Shown here piece by piece: positions 6,629-15,882 of a stretch of DNA of 64,000 bases. The stretch is from Novosphingobium silvae (lineage in GTDB: Bacteria > Pseudomonadota > Alphaproteobacteria > Sphingomonadales > Sphingomonadaceae): positions 32,554 to 96,553 of the forward strand of contig NZ_WVTD01000015.1 of the NCBI RefSeq assembly GCF_009856825.1. The letters run 5' to 3'. The first letter of the stretch is position 1; each line of letters begins with the position of its first letter. The notes under the pieces were generated by a model. It made no database searches. It was not told the origin of the DNA and was given only the letters and a program-made list of their open reading frames with translations. Position numbers and translations under genes: made by a program.

Positions 6629-9600
6629 ATGATCAGACGCGGCGCTTTCATGGCAGTCATGCTCGTAGGCACGGCTCTGGCCTCGCCCGGAACATCTCTC
6701 GCGGCGGGAACCTCGGTCTTCCCCGTCGCGCCCGACGAGCCCACCGCAGTGACCGTGCGTGCGCCGGGAGACGGCAGAACGGACGCCACCGACGCCCTCC
6801 AGCAGGCTTTCGACAGCGCGCGTGACCGCACAGGCCATGGCATCGTCTTCCTGCCTTCCGGAACCTACCGCATCACCCGCACGCTCGTGGTGCCGGCCGG
6901 GGTCAGGGTCTACGGCATAGGCGCGACGCGCCCGACGATACTGCTCGGCCGGAGCACTCCCGGTTTCCAGAAAGGCGTGTCGACGATGATCGTCTTTGCA
7001 GGAGACGACCAGTACAACGTCGGCAAGGTTCCCGTGCCCGTGCCAACGGTCGTTCCGCGCGACAAGGTGGTCCGCGACGCCAATTCCAGCACGTTCTACT
7101 CGGCGATGAGCAACGTCGACATCGAGATCGCCGAAGGCAACCCCGCTGCGGCCGGAGTGCGCTTCCGCCTCGCGCAGCACGCATTCCTCAGCCACATGGA
7201 TTTCCGGCTGGGGAGCGCTTTTGCAGGCGTGTACCAGGCCGGCAACGTGATCGAGAACGTCCACTTCCACGGTGGCCGCTACGGCATCGTAACGGAGAAG
7301 ACCTCCCCCGCATGGCAGTTCACGCTGCTCGATTCTACGTTCGAGGGTCAGCGCGACGCCGCAATTCGCGAGCACGAAGCGGGGCTGACCCTGGTGAACG
7401 TCTCTATCAGCGACACGCCGGTGGGCATCGAGGTGGATCGTGGATACGGTGATTCCCTCTGGGGCAAGGACGTGCGCTTCGAGAACGTCAGCCGGGCGGC
7501 AGTCGTGATCTCGAACGAGCGGAATGCCTTCACCCAGATCGGCTTCGAAAACGCGCTTGCAAGCGAAACCCCGGTCTTTGCGCGTTTCCGCGACAGCAGG
7601 AGCACCGTCGAGGGTAAGGGCGCCGCCTACAAGGTATCCGCCTTCTCCTATGGCATCGAGGTAGCGCATGGTCGCTCGACCGGAGAATATGCGACTCAGG
7701 CCGAGATCGAGCCGCTCTCGGCCATGCCCGCCCCCCGCGCTCCGGCCATCCGCGACCTTCCGACTGTGGCGGACTGGGTGAACGCCCGCACTGTGGGTGT
7801 GGCCGGCAACGGCAAGGCGGACGACACCGCCGCCATCCAGCGCGCGATCGATACGAACAGGGTGCTCTACTTCCCGACCGGGTTCTACAAGGTCACCGCA
7901 CCCTTGAAGCTGCGTTCCGACAGCATTCTCATCGGGCTGCATCCGGCGATCACGCAGTTCTATGTCCCCGACGAGAACCCCGGCCATTCCGGCGTCGGCA
8001 CGGTGGTGCCGATCGTCGAGAGCCCGCAGCGCGGCGACAACGTGCTTTCCGGGATCGGGCTGTTCACGGGCCGGGTCAATCCCCGTGCCGCCGCGCTCCT
8101 CTGGCGCTCGGGCGAGAACAGCCTGGTCGAGGACGTGAAGATCATGGGCGGCGGCGGAACACCGACCGCCGACGGCAAGCCGCTCGGCAGCATGAGCGCC
8201 CGCAGCGGAGATCCGGTCGCGGACGGTCGCTGGGATGCGCAATATCCCAGCATCTGGGTGACCGATGGCGGCGGCGGAACTTTCGCGGACGTGTGGAGCC
8301 CGAACACTTTCGCACAGGCAGGCTTCTATGTGACGAACACGAGCACACCGGGCCATGTCTACGAGATGTCCGTCGAACACCATGCCCGCAACGAGTTCGT
8401 GCTCGACAACGTGCAGAACTGGGAGTTCCTCGCTCCCCAGACGGAGCAGGAGGTGGGAGACGGGCCGAACGCCGTTTCGCTCGAGATCCGCAACTCGCGC
8501 AATCTTCTGTTCGCCAACTATCACGCCTACCGCGTCACCCGCAGCTACCATCCCGCTCGCAGCGCGGCGAAGCTGTACAACTCCAGCGACATCCGCTTCC
8601 GCAACGTCCACGTGAATGCGGAAAGCGGGTATGCCGCCTGTGACGACGAAGGCTGCGGCACCTTCCTTCGCGCGAGCAAGTATCCCTTCGACAACGCGAT
8701 CGAGGATGTGACGCGCAAGCTTTTCGTGCGGGAACGCGAGTTCGCGCGGCTGGACATCGGCCCCGTCGGAAACCCGGTCGCTCCCGAGGCTACGCGTCCG
8801 GCCACTAAGTTGGAGAAGGTGGCAGACGGCTTCTGGTCCATCTCCGGCGCGGCGACGGATGCGAAAGGTGCTCTCTACTTCATCGACAGGCGGTTCCAGC
8901 GCATTCACCGCTGGACCGATGCGAAAGGCCTGGAGATCGTTCGCGATCACGCGCTGGATCCGGTGAACCTGGCAGTGGACGCATCGGGCCATCTCCTCGT
9001 CCTCTCCTCGCTCGGCACGAAAGGCAGCGTCTACTCGCTTGACCCGGCCGACCCCACCGACCGGATCACGATCATCCAGCCAACTCCCGCCCGGGCAAGA
9101 CCGAAGGCGCGAACGCTCCTTCCAGTCAACTGGTGGATCAACGGCGAATTTCGCGATCAGCTGGACCACGACACCTACGAGTTCACGACCCTTGCCGAAA
9201 TGTTCGCACGCGATGCGGGTTCGAAGAAGGCGCGCGAATACGTCTCTCCCGATGGCAGCCTTGCGCTTCCGGCATTCCGTGTATGGCAGCAAGGGCCTGC
9301 GGACCACGTCGGATGGCGCTGGTCGAACAGCCTTAACGCGAACGGGCTTGTTGGCGGCAAGCCGGGAGAGCGGATGTTCGTGACCAATGCTTCCGAGAAC
9401 GTCACCTACAGCGGGACGATCGGCTCTCTGGGCGCGCTTGGAAGCCTGAAGCCTTTCGCCGGCCGTGGAGGCGAAAGCGTGACGGTGGGCCAGGATGGGC
9501 GCGTCTTCATAGCCAACGGGCAGGTCTTCATCCATGCTCCCGACGGACGCGAGATCGGGAGGATCGACGTACCCGAACGGCCCTTGCAGATCCTGTTCGG

Positions 9601-9664
9601 CGGGCAGGATGGGCGTACGCTTTTCATCCTCACGCACCACGCGCTCTACACCGCGAAACCGTGA
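6629..9664 (+). CDS. Exported double beta-helix (pectate-lyase-3/GH55-like) protein with C-terminal propeller-like domain, paralogue A
   Basis: This is a 1011-residue secreted protein with a Sec-type signal at residues 1-26. Two similar modules each open with the pattern of pectate-lyase-3/GH55 beta-helix proteins: DGRTDATDALQQAFD then FLPSGTYRITRTLVV (about 50-90), and GKADDTAAIQRAID then YFPTGFYKVTAPL (about 390-430). From about residue 727 a third part (KGALYFIDRRFQRIHRW, VNLAVDASGHLLVLSS) resembles NHL/SMP-30-type beta-propellers. GH55 exo-beta-1,3-glucanases also use two linked beta-helices, but I cannot identify their catalytic residues here, so substrate and even activity are open. A close paralogue lies at 12832-15882, with a TonB-dependent receptor between them. 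The start has a good ribosome site. Confidence 0.8.
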   Translation: MIRRGAFMAVMLVGTALASPGTSLAAGTSVFPVAPDEPTAVTVRAPGDGRTDATDALQQAFDSARDRTGHGIVFLPSGTYRITRTLVVPAGVRVYGIGATRPTILLGRSTPGFQKGVSTMIVFAGDDQYNVGKVPVPVPTVVPRDKVVRDANSSTFYSAMSNVDIEIAEGNPAAAGVRFRLAQHAFLSHMDFRLGSAFAGVYQAGNVIENVHFHGGRYGIVTEKTSPAWQFTLLDSTFEGQRDAAIREHEAGLTLVNVSISDTPVGIEVDRGYGDSLWGKDVRFENVSRAAVVISNERNAFTQIGFENALASETPVFARFRDSRSTVEGKGAAYKVSAFSYGIEVAHGRSTGEYATQAEIEPLSAMPAPRAPAIRDLPTVADWVNARTVGVAGNGKADDTAAIQRAIDTNRVLYFPTGFYKVTAPLKLRSDSILIGLHPAITQFYVPDENPGHSGVGTVVPIVESPQRGDNVLSGIGLFTGRVNPRAAALLWRSGENSLVEDVKIMGGGGTPTADGKPLGSMSARSGDPVADGRWDAQYPSIWVTDGGGGTFADVWSPNTFAQAGFYVTNTSTPGHVYEMSVEHHARNEFVLDNVQNWEFLAPQTEQEVGDGPNAVSLEIRNSRNLLFANYHAYRVTRSYHPARSAAKLYNSSDIRFRNVHVNAESGYAACDDEGCGTFLRASKYPFDNAIEDVTRKLFVREREFARLDIGPVGNPVAPEATRPATKLEKVADGFWSISGAATDAKGALYFIDRRFQRIHRWTDAKGLEIVRDHALDPVNLAVDASGHLLVLSSLGTKGSVYSLDPADPTDRITIIQPTPARARPKARTLLPVNWWINGEFRDQLDHDTYEFTTLAEMFARDAGSKKAREYVSPDGSLALPAFRVWQQGPADHVGWRWSNSLNANGLVGGKPGERMFVTNASENVTYSGTIGSLGALGSLKPFAGRGGESVTVGQDGRVFIANGQVFIHAPDGREIGRIDVPERPLQILFGGQDGRTLFILTHHALYTAKP

Positions 9665-9675
9665 TGCCGAGGTAT

Positions 9676-9697
9676 CTACGACCTAAGTGGTAAGTGC
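9676..9697. promoter_or_regulatory. Shared 22-bp element, copy 2
   Basis: This is the second copy of the element at 6549-6570, in the same orientation. It starts 12 bp after the stop of the beta-helix gene and ends 95 bp before the receptor start. CTACGACCT and AAGTGC are identical in both copies; the centre here is AAGTGGT instead of TTGTCGC. It suggests the receptor has its own promoter under the same control as the gene at 6629. Confidence 0.5.
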
Positions 9698-9791
9698 GGT
9701 CAGAGCAGTCCCAAGGTAACGTCGTGACAATGCCGGAAGCGGCGCGGCCGAGTCCGAAAAACGGGCGGCCGGAGGTTGAAGGGGAAGGATC

Positions 9792-12758
9792 ATGAAGAGC
9801 ATCGCGACTATCGACCGCCACCGGTCGGGCGTAAGCTTGGCAGCGCTGGCGGCTGTCATTCTCGCAGGATCGGCACATGCTCAGGAAGCATCGCCACCAG
9901 CCCCCGCTGCTGCGCAGGAGGAGCAGGAAGTACCCTCCGTGTCGGACCAGCGGGCGGCGGAGATCGTCGTCACCGGTTCGCGCATCACCTCCAGCGGCTT
10001 CAACGCGCCCACGCCCACCACGGTAATCGGCGAAGCGCAGATCGCCGCCAATGCGCAGCCCAACATCTTCAACACGATCGCGCAGCTCCCTTCGCTTCAG
10101 GGCTCGACGGGTGCGGCCACCGGCACGTTCAGCACCTCCAGCGGCTCGCAGGGCCTCTCCTCGTTCTCGCTGCGGGGTCTCGGCACGATCCGTACCCTGA
10201 CCCTGCTCGATGGCCAGCGCGTCGTAGGCGCCAACGTGACCGGCGTGCCCGACATCAGCCTGTTCCCTCAGTTGCTGGTAAAGCGCGTCGACGTGGTAAC
10301 CGGCGGCGCCTCGGCCTCCTATGGCTCGGATGCGGTCGGCGGCGTGGTGAACTTCATCACCGACACCAAGTTCGAAGGCTTCAAGGGCAACGTGCAAGGC
10401 GGCATTACCCGCTACAACGACAACGAGCAGGTCCTGGTCCAGGGCGCCTGGGGCAAGTCGCTTGGCCGCTTCCACGTGATCGTCAGCGGCGAATACGACC
10501 ACGAGGAAGGCGTCGGCCCCGGCAACTTCGGCACCGACCTCGCCGGCAGCCGCGACTGGTACCGTGCCAGCACGCTGGTCAACACCGGCGTGCTGGACAG
10601 CACCAATCCGCAGTACCTCTATCGCGACTACGCCCAGCCCTACCAGTATGCCAAGTATGGCCTCATCAACGCGGGTCCCTTGCAGGGCATCGCTTTCGAT
10701 CCGAGCGGCCGGCCCTACAACTTCAACTACGGATCGAACGGCGTTCCGGCAGGCAATGCGGCGGGTGACGTGACCGGCTGCTATGTCGGCTTCTGCGTCG
10801 GCGGCGACATGTCGGGCCATGTCGGATCGGGCACGTCCCTGCAGTCTGCGCTCAAGCGCATCAACGGCTATACCCGCCTCAGCTACGAGTTTGCGGACGA
10901 CAACGAGCTTTATGCCACCGTCAACATCGCGCAGGTGAAGACCAACAACCAGCCGAACCCGGGCGCTGCACTCAGCAACCTCACCGTCCAGTGCGCCAAT
11001 CCCTTCGTGCCGGACCTGGTGCAGGCTGCCTGCGCGGACGCAGGCATCACCAGCTTCCGCTATGGCCTCAGCAACGCCATCCTGCCCAACATCAAGGTCT
11101 TCACCGACCGCAAGCAGTACCGCTTCGTGGGCGGCGCCAAGGGCAAGTTCGAGGCGGCGGGCACGGCGTGGAACTATGACGCCTATTACGAACACGGTGT
11201 CAACATCACCGACATCAACGTGCGCAACATCCTGCTCAGCCGGCGCTACACCGCCGCGATCAACGCAATCGAGCTGGACGGCGCGATTGTCTGCGCGGAT
11301 GCGACTGCCCGGGCGAACGGCTGCCAGCCGATCAACATCTTCGGCGCCGTTACGCCCTCGTCGGCGGCGCTGGCCTATCTCCAGCCGGAGAACGGGCCGT
11401 TCCAGCACACCAAGCAGACGCAGGACGTTGCCAGCGTCAACATCTCGGGCTCGCCCTTCGAATCCTGGGCCGGCCCGGTCTCGATCGCGTTCGGCGGCGA
11501 GTACCGGCGCGAGTTCTACCGGGTCAACGCCGACCCTTATGGCGCAGGCGTATCATCGACGAGCCCCTACGACGACGAGTACCCCGCCGACCCGCTGCTG
11601 CTTGCCGACGGCAACAACTGGTACGCCGGCAACTACAAGAACGGTCGCGGCAAGTACGACGTCGTCGAGGGCTTCCTCGAAGTCGACCTGCCCATCCTCG
11701 ACTCAGAAGGGGCGGGCCGGGCCAACCTCAACGGCGCGGCGCGCGTCACGCGCTACAGCACCTCGGGTACGATCTGGTCGTGGAAGGTGGGAGGAACCTG
11801 GGACACCCCGCTCGACAGCCTGCGCCTGCGGGCGGTGACCTCACGCGATGTTCGCGCCCCGAACCTGTCGGAACTCTTCGCCGCGCCCACCACGACAACG
11901 GTCCCGAACTTCACCGATCCGTTCACCAATACGCAGGTGCTGATCCTGCAGAACACCATTGGCAATACCGCGCTCAAGCCGGAAGTCGCGCGCAATACCG
12001 AGGTGGGCATCGTGCTGGCACGCCCCTCGTGGCTCCCGGGCCTCAGCCTCTCGTTCGACTACTACGACATCAAGCTCGATGACGTGATCTCGAGCCTGAC
12101 TGCCCAGCAGATCGTCAATCTCTGCTTCCAGGGCGACCCGACGACCTGCAGCGCGTTCGACCTCAACAACCCGAACGGCCCGAACTACGTCAACGTGCAG
12201 GCATTCAACCTCGCCTCGATCAAGACCAGCGGCTTCGACATCGAGGCGAGCTACCAGTGGCAGAACCCGCTCGGCCTCGACGGCAGCCTGACCCTGCGCG
12301 CCCTGGCGACCCATGTGCGCAAGTTCGTGACCGACACGGGTCTTCCCGGCACGATCCCGGTCGACACCGCCGGCAACAACACCGGCGCCACGCCCGACTG
12401 GAAGTGGCTGGCGATCCAGACCTACGAGAACGATCACTTCAGTCTGACCGTGCAGGAACGCTGGTTCTCGGACGGGACCTTCGGCAACCAGTACATCGAG
12501 TGCCGGCCCGGCAGCTGCCCCGTGTCGACGGTCAACAATCCGACGATCGACAACAACCACATGGACGGCGCGTTCTACCTCGACATCGGCGGTTCGTACA
12601 ACGTGACCTCGCAGATCCGGGCCTACTTCAAGGTCGACAACGTGTTCGACCGCGATCCAACGCCCTCGCCGCAGACCAACACCGGACTGGACGTGAACCC
12701 CTCCCTGTACGACACTCTGGGACGGACATATCGTGCAGGCATCCGCTTCAATTTCTGA
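9792..12758 (+). CDS. TonB-dependent receptor (sugar-locus type)
   Basis: This is a complete 988-residue outer-membrane receptor. It has a signal peptide ending near SAHA (residue 30), a TonB-box-like AEIVVTGSRI near residue 55, and a plug domain with LRGLGTIRTLTLLDGQRVVG and GASASYGSDAVGGVVNFITD. The long barrel ends in the aromatic terminus GIRFNF. The start ATG follows GAAGGGGAAGGATC. It sits between two paralogous beta-helix proteins and is probably the import channel for the glycan fragments they bind or release. Close receptors in sphingomonads take up oligosaccharides, but the ligand is not readable from sequence. A strong terminator follows the gene. Confidence 0.93.
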   Translation: MKSIATIDRHRSGVSLAALAAVILAGSAHAQEASPPAPAAAQEEQEVPSVSDQRAAEIVVTGSRITSSGFNAPTPTTVIGEAQIAANAQPNIFNTIAQLPSLQGSTGAATGTFSTSSGSQGLSSFSLRGLGTIRTLTLLDGQRVVGANVTGVPDISLFPQLLVKRVDVVTGGASASYGSDAVGGVVNFITDTKFEGFKGNVQGGITRYNDNEQVLVQGAWGKSLGRFHVIVSGEYDHEEGVGPGNFGTDLAGSRDWYRASTLVNTGVLDSTNPQYLYRDYAQPYQYAKYGLINAGPLQGIAFDPSGRPYNFNYGSNGVPAGNAAGDVTGCYVGFCVGGDMSGHVGSGTSLQSALKRINGYTRLSYEFADDNELYATVNIAQVKTNNQPNPGAALSNLTVQCANPFVPDLVQAACADAGITSFRYGLSNAILPNIKVFTDRKQYRFVGGAKGKFEAAGTAWNYDAYYEHGVNITDINVRNILLSRRYTAAINAIELDGAIVCADATARANGCQPINIFGAVTPSSAALAYLQPENGPFQHTKQTQDVASVNISGSPFESWAGPVSIAFGGEYRREFYRVNADPYGAGVSSTSPYDDEYPADPLLLADGNNWYAGNYKNGRGKYDVVEGFLEVDLPILDSEGAGRANLNGAARVTRYSTSGTIWSWKVGGTWDTPLDSLRLRAVTSRDVRAPNLSELFAAPTTTTVPNFTDPFTNTQVLILQNTIGNTALKPEVARNTEVGIVLARPSWLPGLSLSFDYYDIKLDDVISSLTAQQIVNLCFQGDPTTCSAFDLNNPNGPNYVNVQAFNLASIKTSGFDIEASYQWQNPLGLDGSLTLRALATHVRKFVTDTGLPGTIPVDTAGNNTGATPDWKWLAIQTYENDHFSLTVQERWFSDGTFGNQYIECRPGSCPVSTVNNPTIDNNHMDGAFYLDIGGSYNVTSQIRAYFKVDNVFDRDPTPSPQTNTGLDVNPSLYDTLGRTYRAGIRFNF

Positions 12759-12784
12759 CTTGATCGACGATACCCCCCACGAAC

Positions 12785-12814
12785 TGTCCCGGCCTTGCGG
12801 CCGGGACATTTTTT
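12785..12814 (+). terminator. Rho-independent terminator after the receptor
   Basis: A perfect 10-bp stem (TGTCCCGGCC at 12785-12794 with GGCCGGGACA at 12799-12808) with a TTGC loop is followed by six T residues. It lies 26 bases after the receptor stop and 17 bases before the next start. It will end or reduce transcription into the downstream paralogue. Confidence 0.9.
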
Positions 12815-12831
12815 GCTTCGGAGTGAACGAC

Positions 12832-15800
12832 ATGATGCGCGGCCTGATCGGAACCAGCGCGGCGGTGCTGGCCTTGTTGCTCGCACAGGCCGCATCCGCC
12901 TCCCCTTCCGTTTACACCACCGCACCGGACGAGCCTTCGGCCGTCACAGTTTCGGCTATGGGGGACGGGCGCGCGGACGATACCGCGGCCGTCCAGCAAG
13001 CGATCGACACGGCTGCGGCCAAGGGCGGCGGCGGCATCGTCTTCCTGCCTGCCGGCACGTACCGGATCAGCCGCACCCTGTTCCTCTGGCCGGGCGTCCG
13101 CATCTTCGGCGTGGGCGAGAAGCGGCCCGTCATCGTGCTTGGCGCAAGGACACCCGGGTTCCAGAAAGGGGTGGGCCATATGCTGGTCTTCGCGGGATCG
13201 CCGCGTGAACGCGACCCAAAGGACAAGCGCGAGATCGCCTTCCCTCCGCCCGGCATCGTGCCGGCCACGAAGGAGGTGGCAGACGCCAACCCCGGCACGT
13301 TCTACTCCGCGCTGGGCAACATCGATTTCCGGATCCTCGACGGCAACCCGGCCGCCACCGCCATCCGCTTCCACTCCGCCCAACACAGCTTCGTCAGCCA
13401 TGTGGATTTCGACATCGGCTCCGGGCTCGCAGGGCTTTACCACGTCGCAAACGAAGCGGAAGACCTGCACTTTCGCGGCGGACGCTATGGCATCCTTGCC
13501 GAGAAGCCCTCGCCCGCATGGCCCTTCGCGCTTGTCGATGCCACTTTCGAAGGACAGCGCGACGCTGCCATCCGCGAACACGAGGCCGGGCTGACCCTGC
13601 TCAACGTGTCCATCCGCAACACCCCCGTGGGTATCGAGATCGACCGCGGCTATGGCGACTGGCTCTGGGGCCAGGACGTGCGTTTCGAGAATGTCTCCAA
13701 GGCAGGGGTGATCATCTCGAACGAGAGGAACGTCTACACCCAGATCGGCTTCCAGAATGTGCTGGCGACGAACACGCCGGTCTTCGCACGCTTTCGCGAA
13801 AGCGGGAGGACAGTCCCCGGCAAGGGAGGCACGTACAAGGTTTCCTCGTTCACGCACGGGCTGACGCTGCCGGCGATGGGCCGCATGGGAGAATACCGCA
13901 CGCAAGTGGAGGCCGGGCCGCTCGGCGCCCTGCCCGGCCCTTCCGCCCCTGCCATCCGGCCCCTCCCGCCGGTCTCCGAGTGGGTCAGCGTCCGCACGCT
14001 CGGCGCCAAGGGCGATAACCGGACGGACGACACCGCCGCCATCCAGAAGGCGATCGACACCCACAAGGTCGTCTACCTTCCCGCCGGCTTCTACGTGGTC
14101 AGCGAGACGCTGCGGCTGCGGCCGGACACGGTGCTGGTCGGCCTCCATCCCAGCCTGTCGCGCATCGTACTGCCGGACGGCACGCCGGCATGGCAGGGCG
14201 TTGGTGCGCCGAAAGCGCTCGTCGAAAGCGCCAGCGGCGGTGATGCCATCGTGGCGGGGATCGGGCTCGACACCGGCGGCATCAATCCGCGCGCCACCGC
14301 GCTCCTGTGGAAGGCGGGCGCGAACTCGATGGTCAACGACGTCAAGTTCCAGAACGGCCATGGCACGAACCGCTTCGACGGCACGCGCATCGATCCGTAC
14401 AACAACAACGGCACCGGCGATCCCGACGCCGCCAAACGCTGGGACGGCCAGTACGCCAGCCTCTGGGTCACGCAGGGCGGGGGCGGCACATTCGCCAACA
14501 TCTGGAGCCCCAGCACCTTCGCCCACCCCGGCATCCTGATCTCCGACACGCGTACACCCGGGCGTCTGATCCAAGCCTCCGTGGAGCATCACGTAAGAAC
14601 CGAGATCGGGCTCAATCGCGTTCAGAACTGGGAGCTGCTCGCGCCCCAGACCGAAGGCGAGGCAGGCGAAAGCGGCGACGCGGTGGCGCTGGAGATCCGC
14701 AATTCGAGCAACATCCTCGTCGCCAACTTCCACGGCTATCGCGTCACCCGTACGCGCAAGCCCGCGCCGGCGGCCGTGACGCTGTACAACTCGCACGACA
14801 TTCGATTCCGCAACGTTCACGTGAACGGCGAAAGCGGCCTTGGCACCTGCGACGAGAACGGCTGCGCTACTTTCCTGCGGCTCACCAAGTTCCCCTTCGA
14901 CAATGCCATCCGCGACGTGACCCACGGGCTGGACGTGCGTGAACGCGAGTTTGCGGTGCTCGACGTGATCGGGAAACCCGAACCCGTCGCGGCATCGACT
15001 TTCCAGGGAGCCAGGGTGAAAAAGCTGGCCGACGGCTTCCACTCGGCCGGCGGCGGCGCGGTGGACGCCTCAGGCAAGCTCTACTTCATCGACCGGCACT
15101 TCCAGCGCATCTGGAGCTGGTCGGACGAAGGCAGGCTGGAGATCGTGCGCGATGCAGCGCTCGATCCCGTCAACCTGTCGGTAGACGCCTCCGGCAACCT
15201 GCTCGTGCTCTCGTCTTTCGGACGCAACGGCACGGTCTACAGCCTGAAACCGGGGACACCCGACACTGAACTCACGGTCATCGCTCCGACGGCGAGGGGC
15301 AGGCGGAACGCAGCCACCGTTATGCCGGTGAACTGGTGGAACAACGGCGAGTTCAAGGATCAGCTGGACTTCAAGACGTACGAGTTCACGACGCTCTCCG
15401 AGATGTTCGCCCGCGACATGGCGGTGCCCAAGGCGCAGGAGTATGTCTCACCCGATGGTAGCCTCGCGCTCCCCGCGTGGCGCGTCTTCGCCCAGGGTCC
15501 CGCCGATCACCGCGGCCTGCGCTTCTCGGATTCGCTCGACACCTATGGCTTCGTCCAGGGCCGAGCGGGTGAGCGTGTCTACGTCACCAACGGCTCGGAA
15601 AACCGGACCTACAGTGGCAAGGTCGGCGCGGGCGGCGCGCTCACCGATCTCAAGGTCTTTGCGGATCGCGGCGGCGAAGGAGTTGCCTCGGACCCGCAGG
15701 GACGCGTCTACGTCGCCAATGGACAGGTCTTCGTCTATTCCCCTCAAGGGCAGGAGATCGGCCGCATCGACGTGCCCGAACGTCCGCTACAACTGGTGTT

Positions 15801-15882
15801 CGGCGGCAAGGACCGCCAAACGCTGTTCATCCTCACCCATCACGCGCTTTACGCGGCACGCATCGACCACGGACCTGAATGA
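12832..15882 (+). CDS. Exported double beta-helix (pectate-lyase-3/GH55-like) protein with C-terminal propeller-like domain, paralogue B
   Basis: This 1016-residue paralogue of the protein at 6629-9664 has the same order: signal peptide (LLLAQAASA), beta-helix module 1 (DGRADDTAAVQQAID, FLPAGTYRISRTL), beta-helix module 2 (NRTDDTAAIQKAID, YLPAGFYVVSETL), then a propeller-like end (KLYFIDRHFQRIWSW). Many long stretches match paralogue A, for example FEGQRDAAIREHEAGLTL. The start is ATG 12832 or the adjacent ATG 12835, after GGAGTG. Its stop overlaps the ThuA-like gene. It was probably made by tandem duplication around the receptor gene. I cannot assign a reaction. Confidence 0.8.
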   Translation: MMRGLIGTSAAVLALLLAQAASASPSVYTTAPDEPSAVTVSAMGDGRADDTAAVQQAIDTAAAKGGGGIVFLPAGTYRISRTLFLWPGVRIFGVGEKRPVIVLGARTPGFQKGVGHMLVFAGSPRERDPKDKREIAFPPPGIVPATKEVADANPGTFYSALGNIDFRILDGNPAATAIRFHSAQHSFVSHVDFDIGSGLAGLYHVANEAEDLHFRGGRYGILAEKPSPAWPFALVDATFEGQRDAAIREHEAGLTLLNVSIRNTPVGIEIDRGYGDWLWGQDVRFENVSKAGVIISNERNVYTQIGFQNVLATNTPVFARFRESGRTVPGKGGTYKVSSFTHGLTLPAMGRMGEYRTQVEAGPLGALPGPSAPAIRPLPPVSEWVSVRTLGAKGDNRTDDTAAIQKAIDTHKVVYLPAGFYVVSETLRLRPDTVLVGLHPSLSRIVLPDGTPAWQGVGAPKALVESASGGDAIVAGIGLDTGGINPRATALLWKAGANSMVNDVKFQNGHGTNRFDGTRIDPYNNNGTGDPDAAKRWDGQYASLWVTQGGGGTFANIWSPSTFAHPGILISDTRTPGRLIQASVEHHVRTEIGLNRVQNWELLAPQTEGEAGESGDAVALEIRNSSNILVANFHGYRVTRTRKPAPAAVTLYNSHDIRFRNVHVNGESGLGTCDENGCATFLRLTKFPFDNAIRDVTHGLDVREREFAVLDVIGKPEPVAASTFQGARVKKLADGFHSAGGGAVDASGKLYFIDRHFQRIWSWSDEGRLEIVRDAALDPVNLSVDASGNLLVLSSFGRNGTVYSLKPGTPDTELTVIAPTARGRRNAATVMPVNWWNNGEFKDQLDFKTYEFTTLSEMFARDMAVPKAQEYVSPDGSLALPAWRVFAQGPADHRGLRFSDSLDTYGFVQGRAGERVYVTNGSENRTYSGKVGAGGALTDLKVFADRGGEGVASDPQGRVYVANGQVFVYSPQGQEIGRIDVPERPLQLVFGGKDRQTLFILTHHALYAARIDHGPE

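Noticed and set aside
6488..9640. A 1050-codon open frame on the minus strand, antisense to the beta-helix gene
   Set aside because: It mirrors the codon pattern of the plus-strand gene, is rich in Arg, His, Val and Asp in the way GC-rich antisense frames are, and shows no domain. The plus-strand gene has signal peptide, domains and a ribosome site.
12748..15042. A 764-codon minus-strand open frame opposite paralogue B
   Set aside because: Antisense shadow of a well-supported gene. The same kind of shadow occurs opposite paralogue A, as expected from shared sequence.
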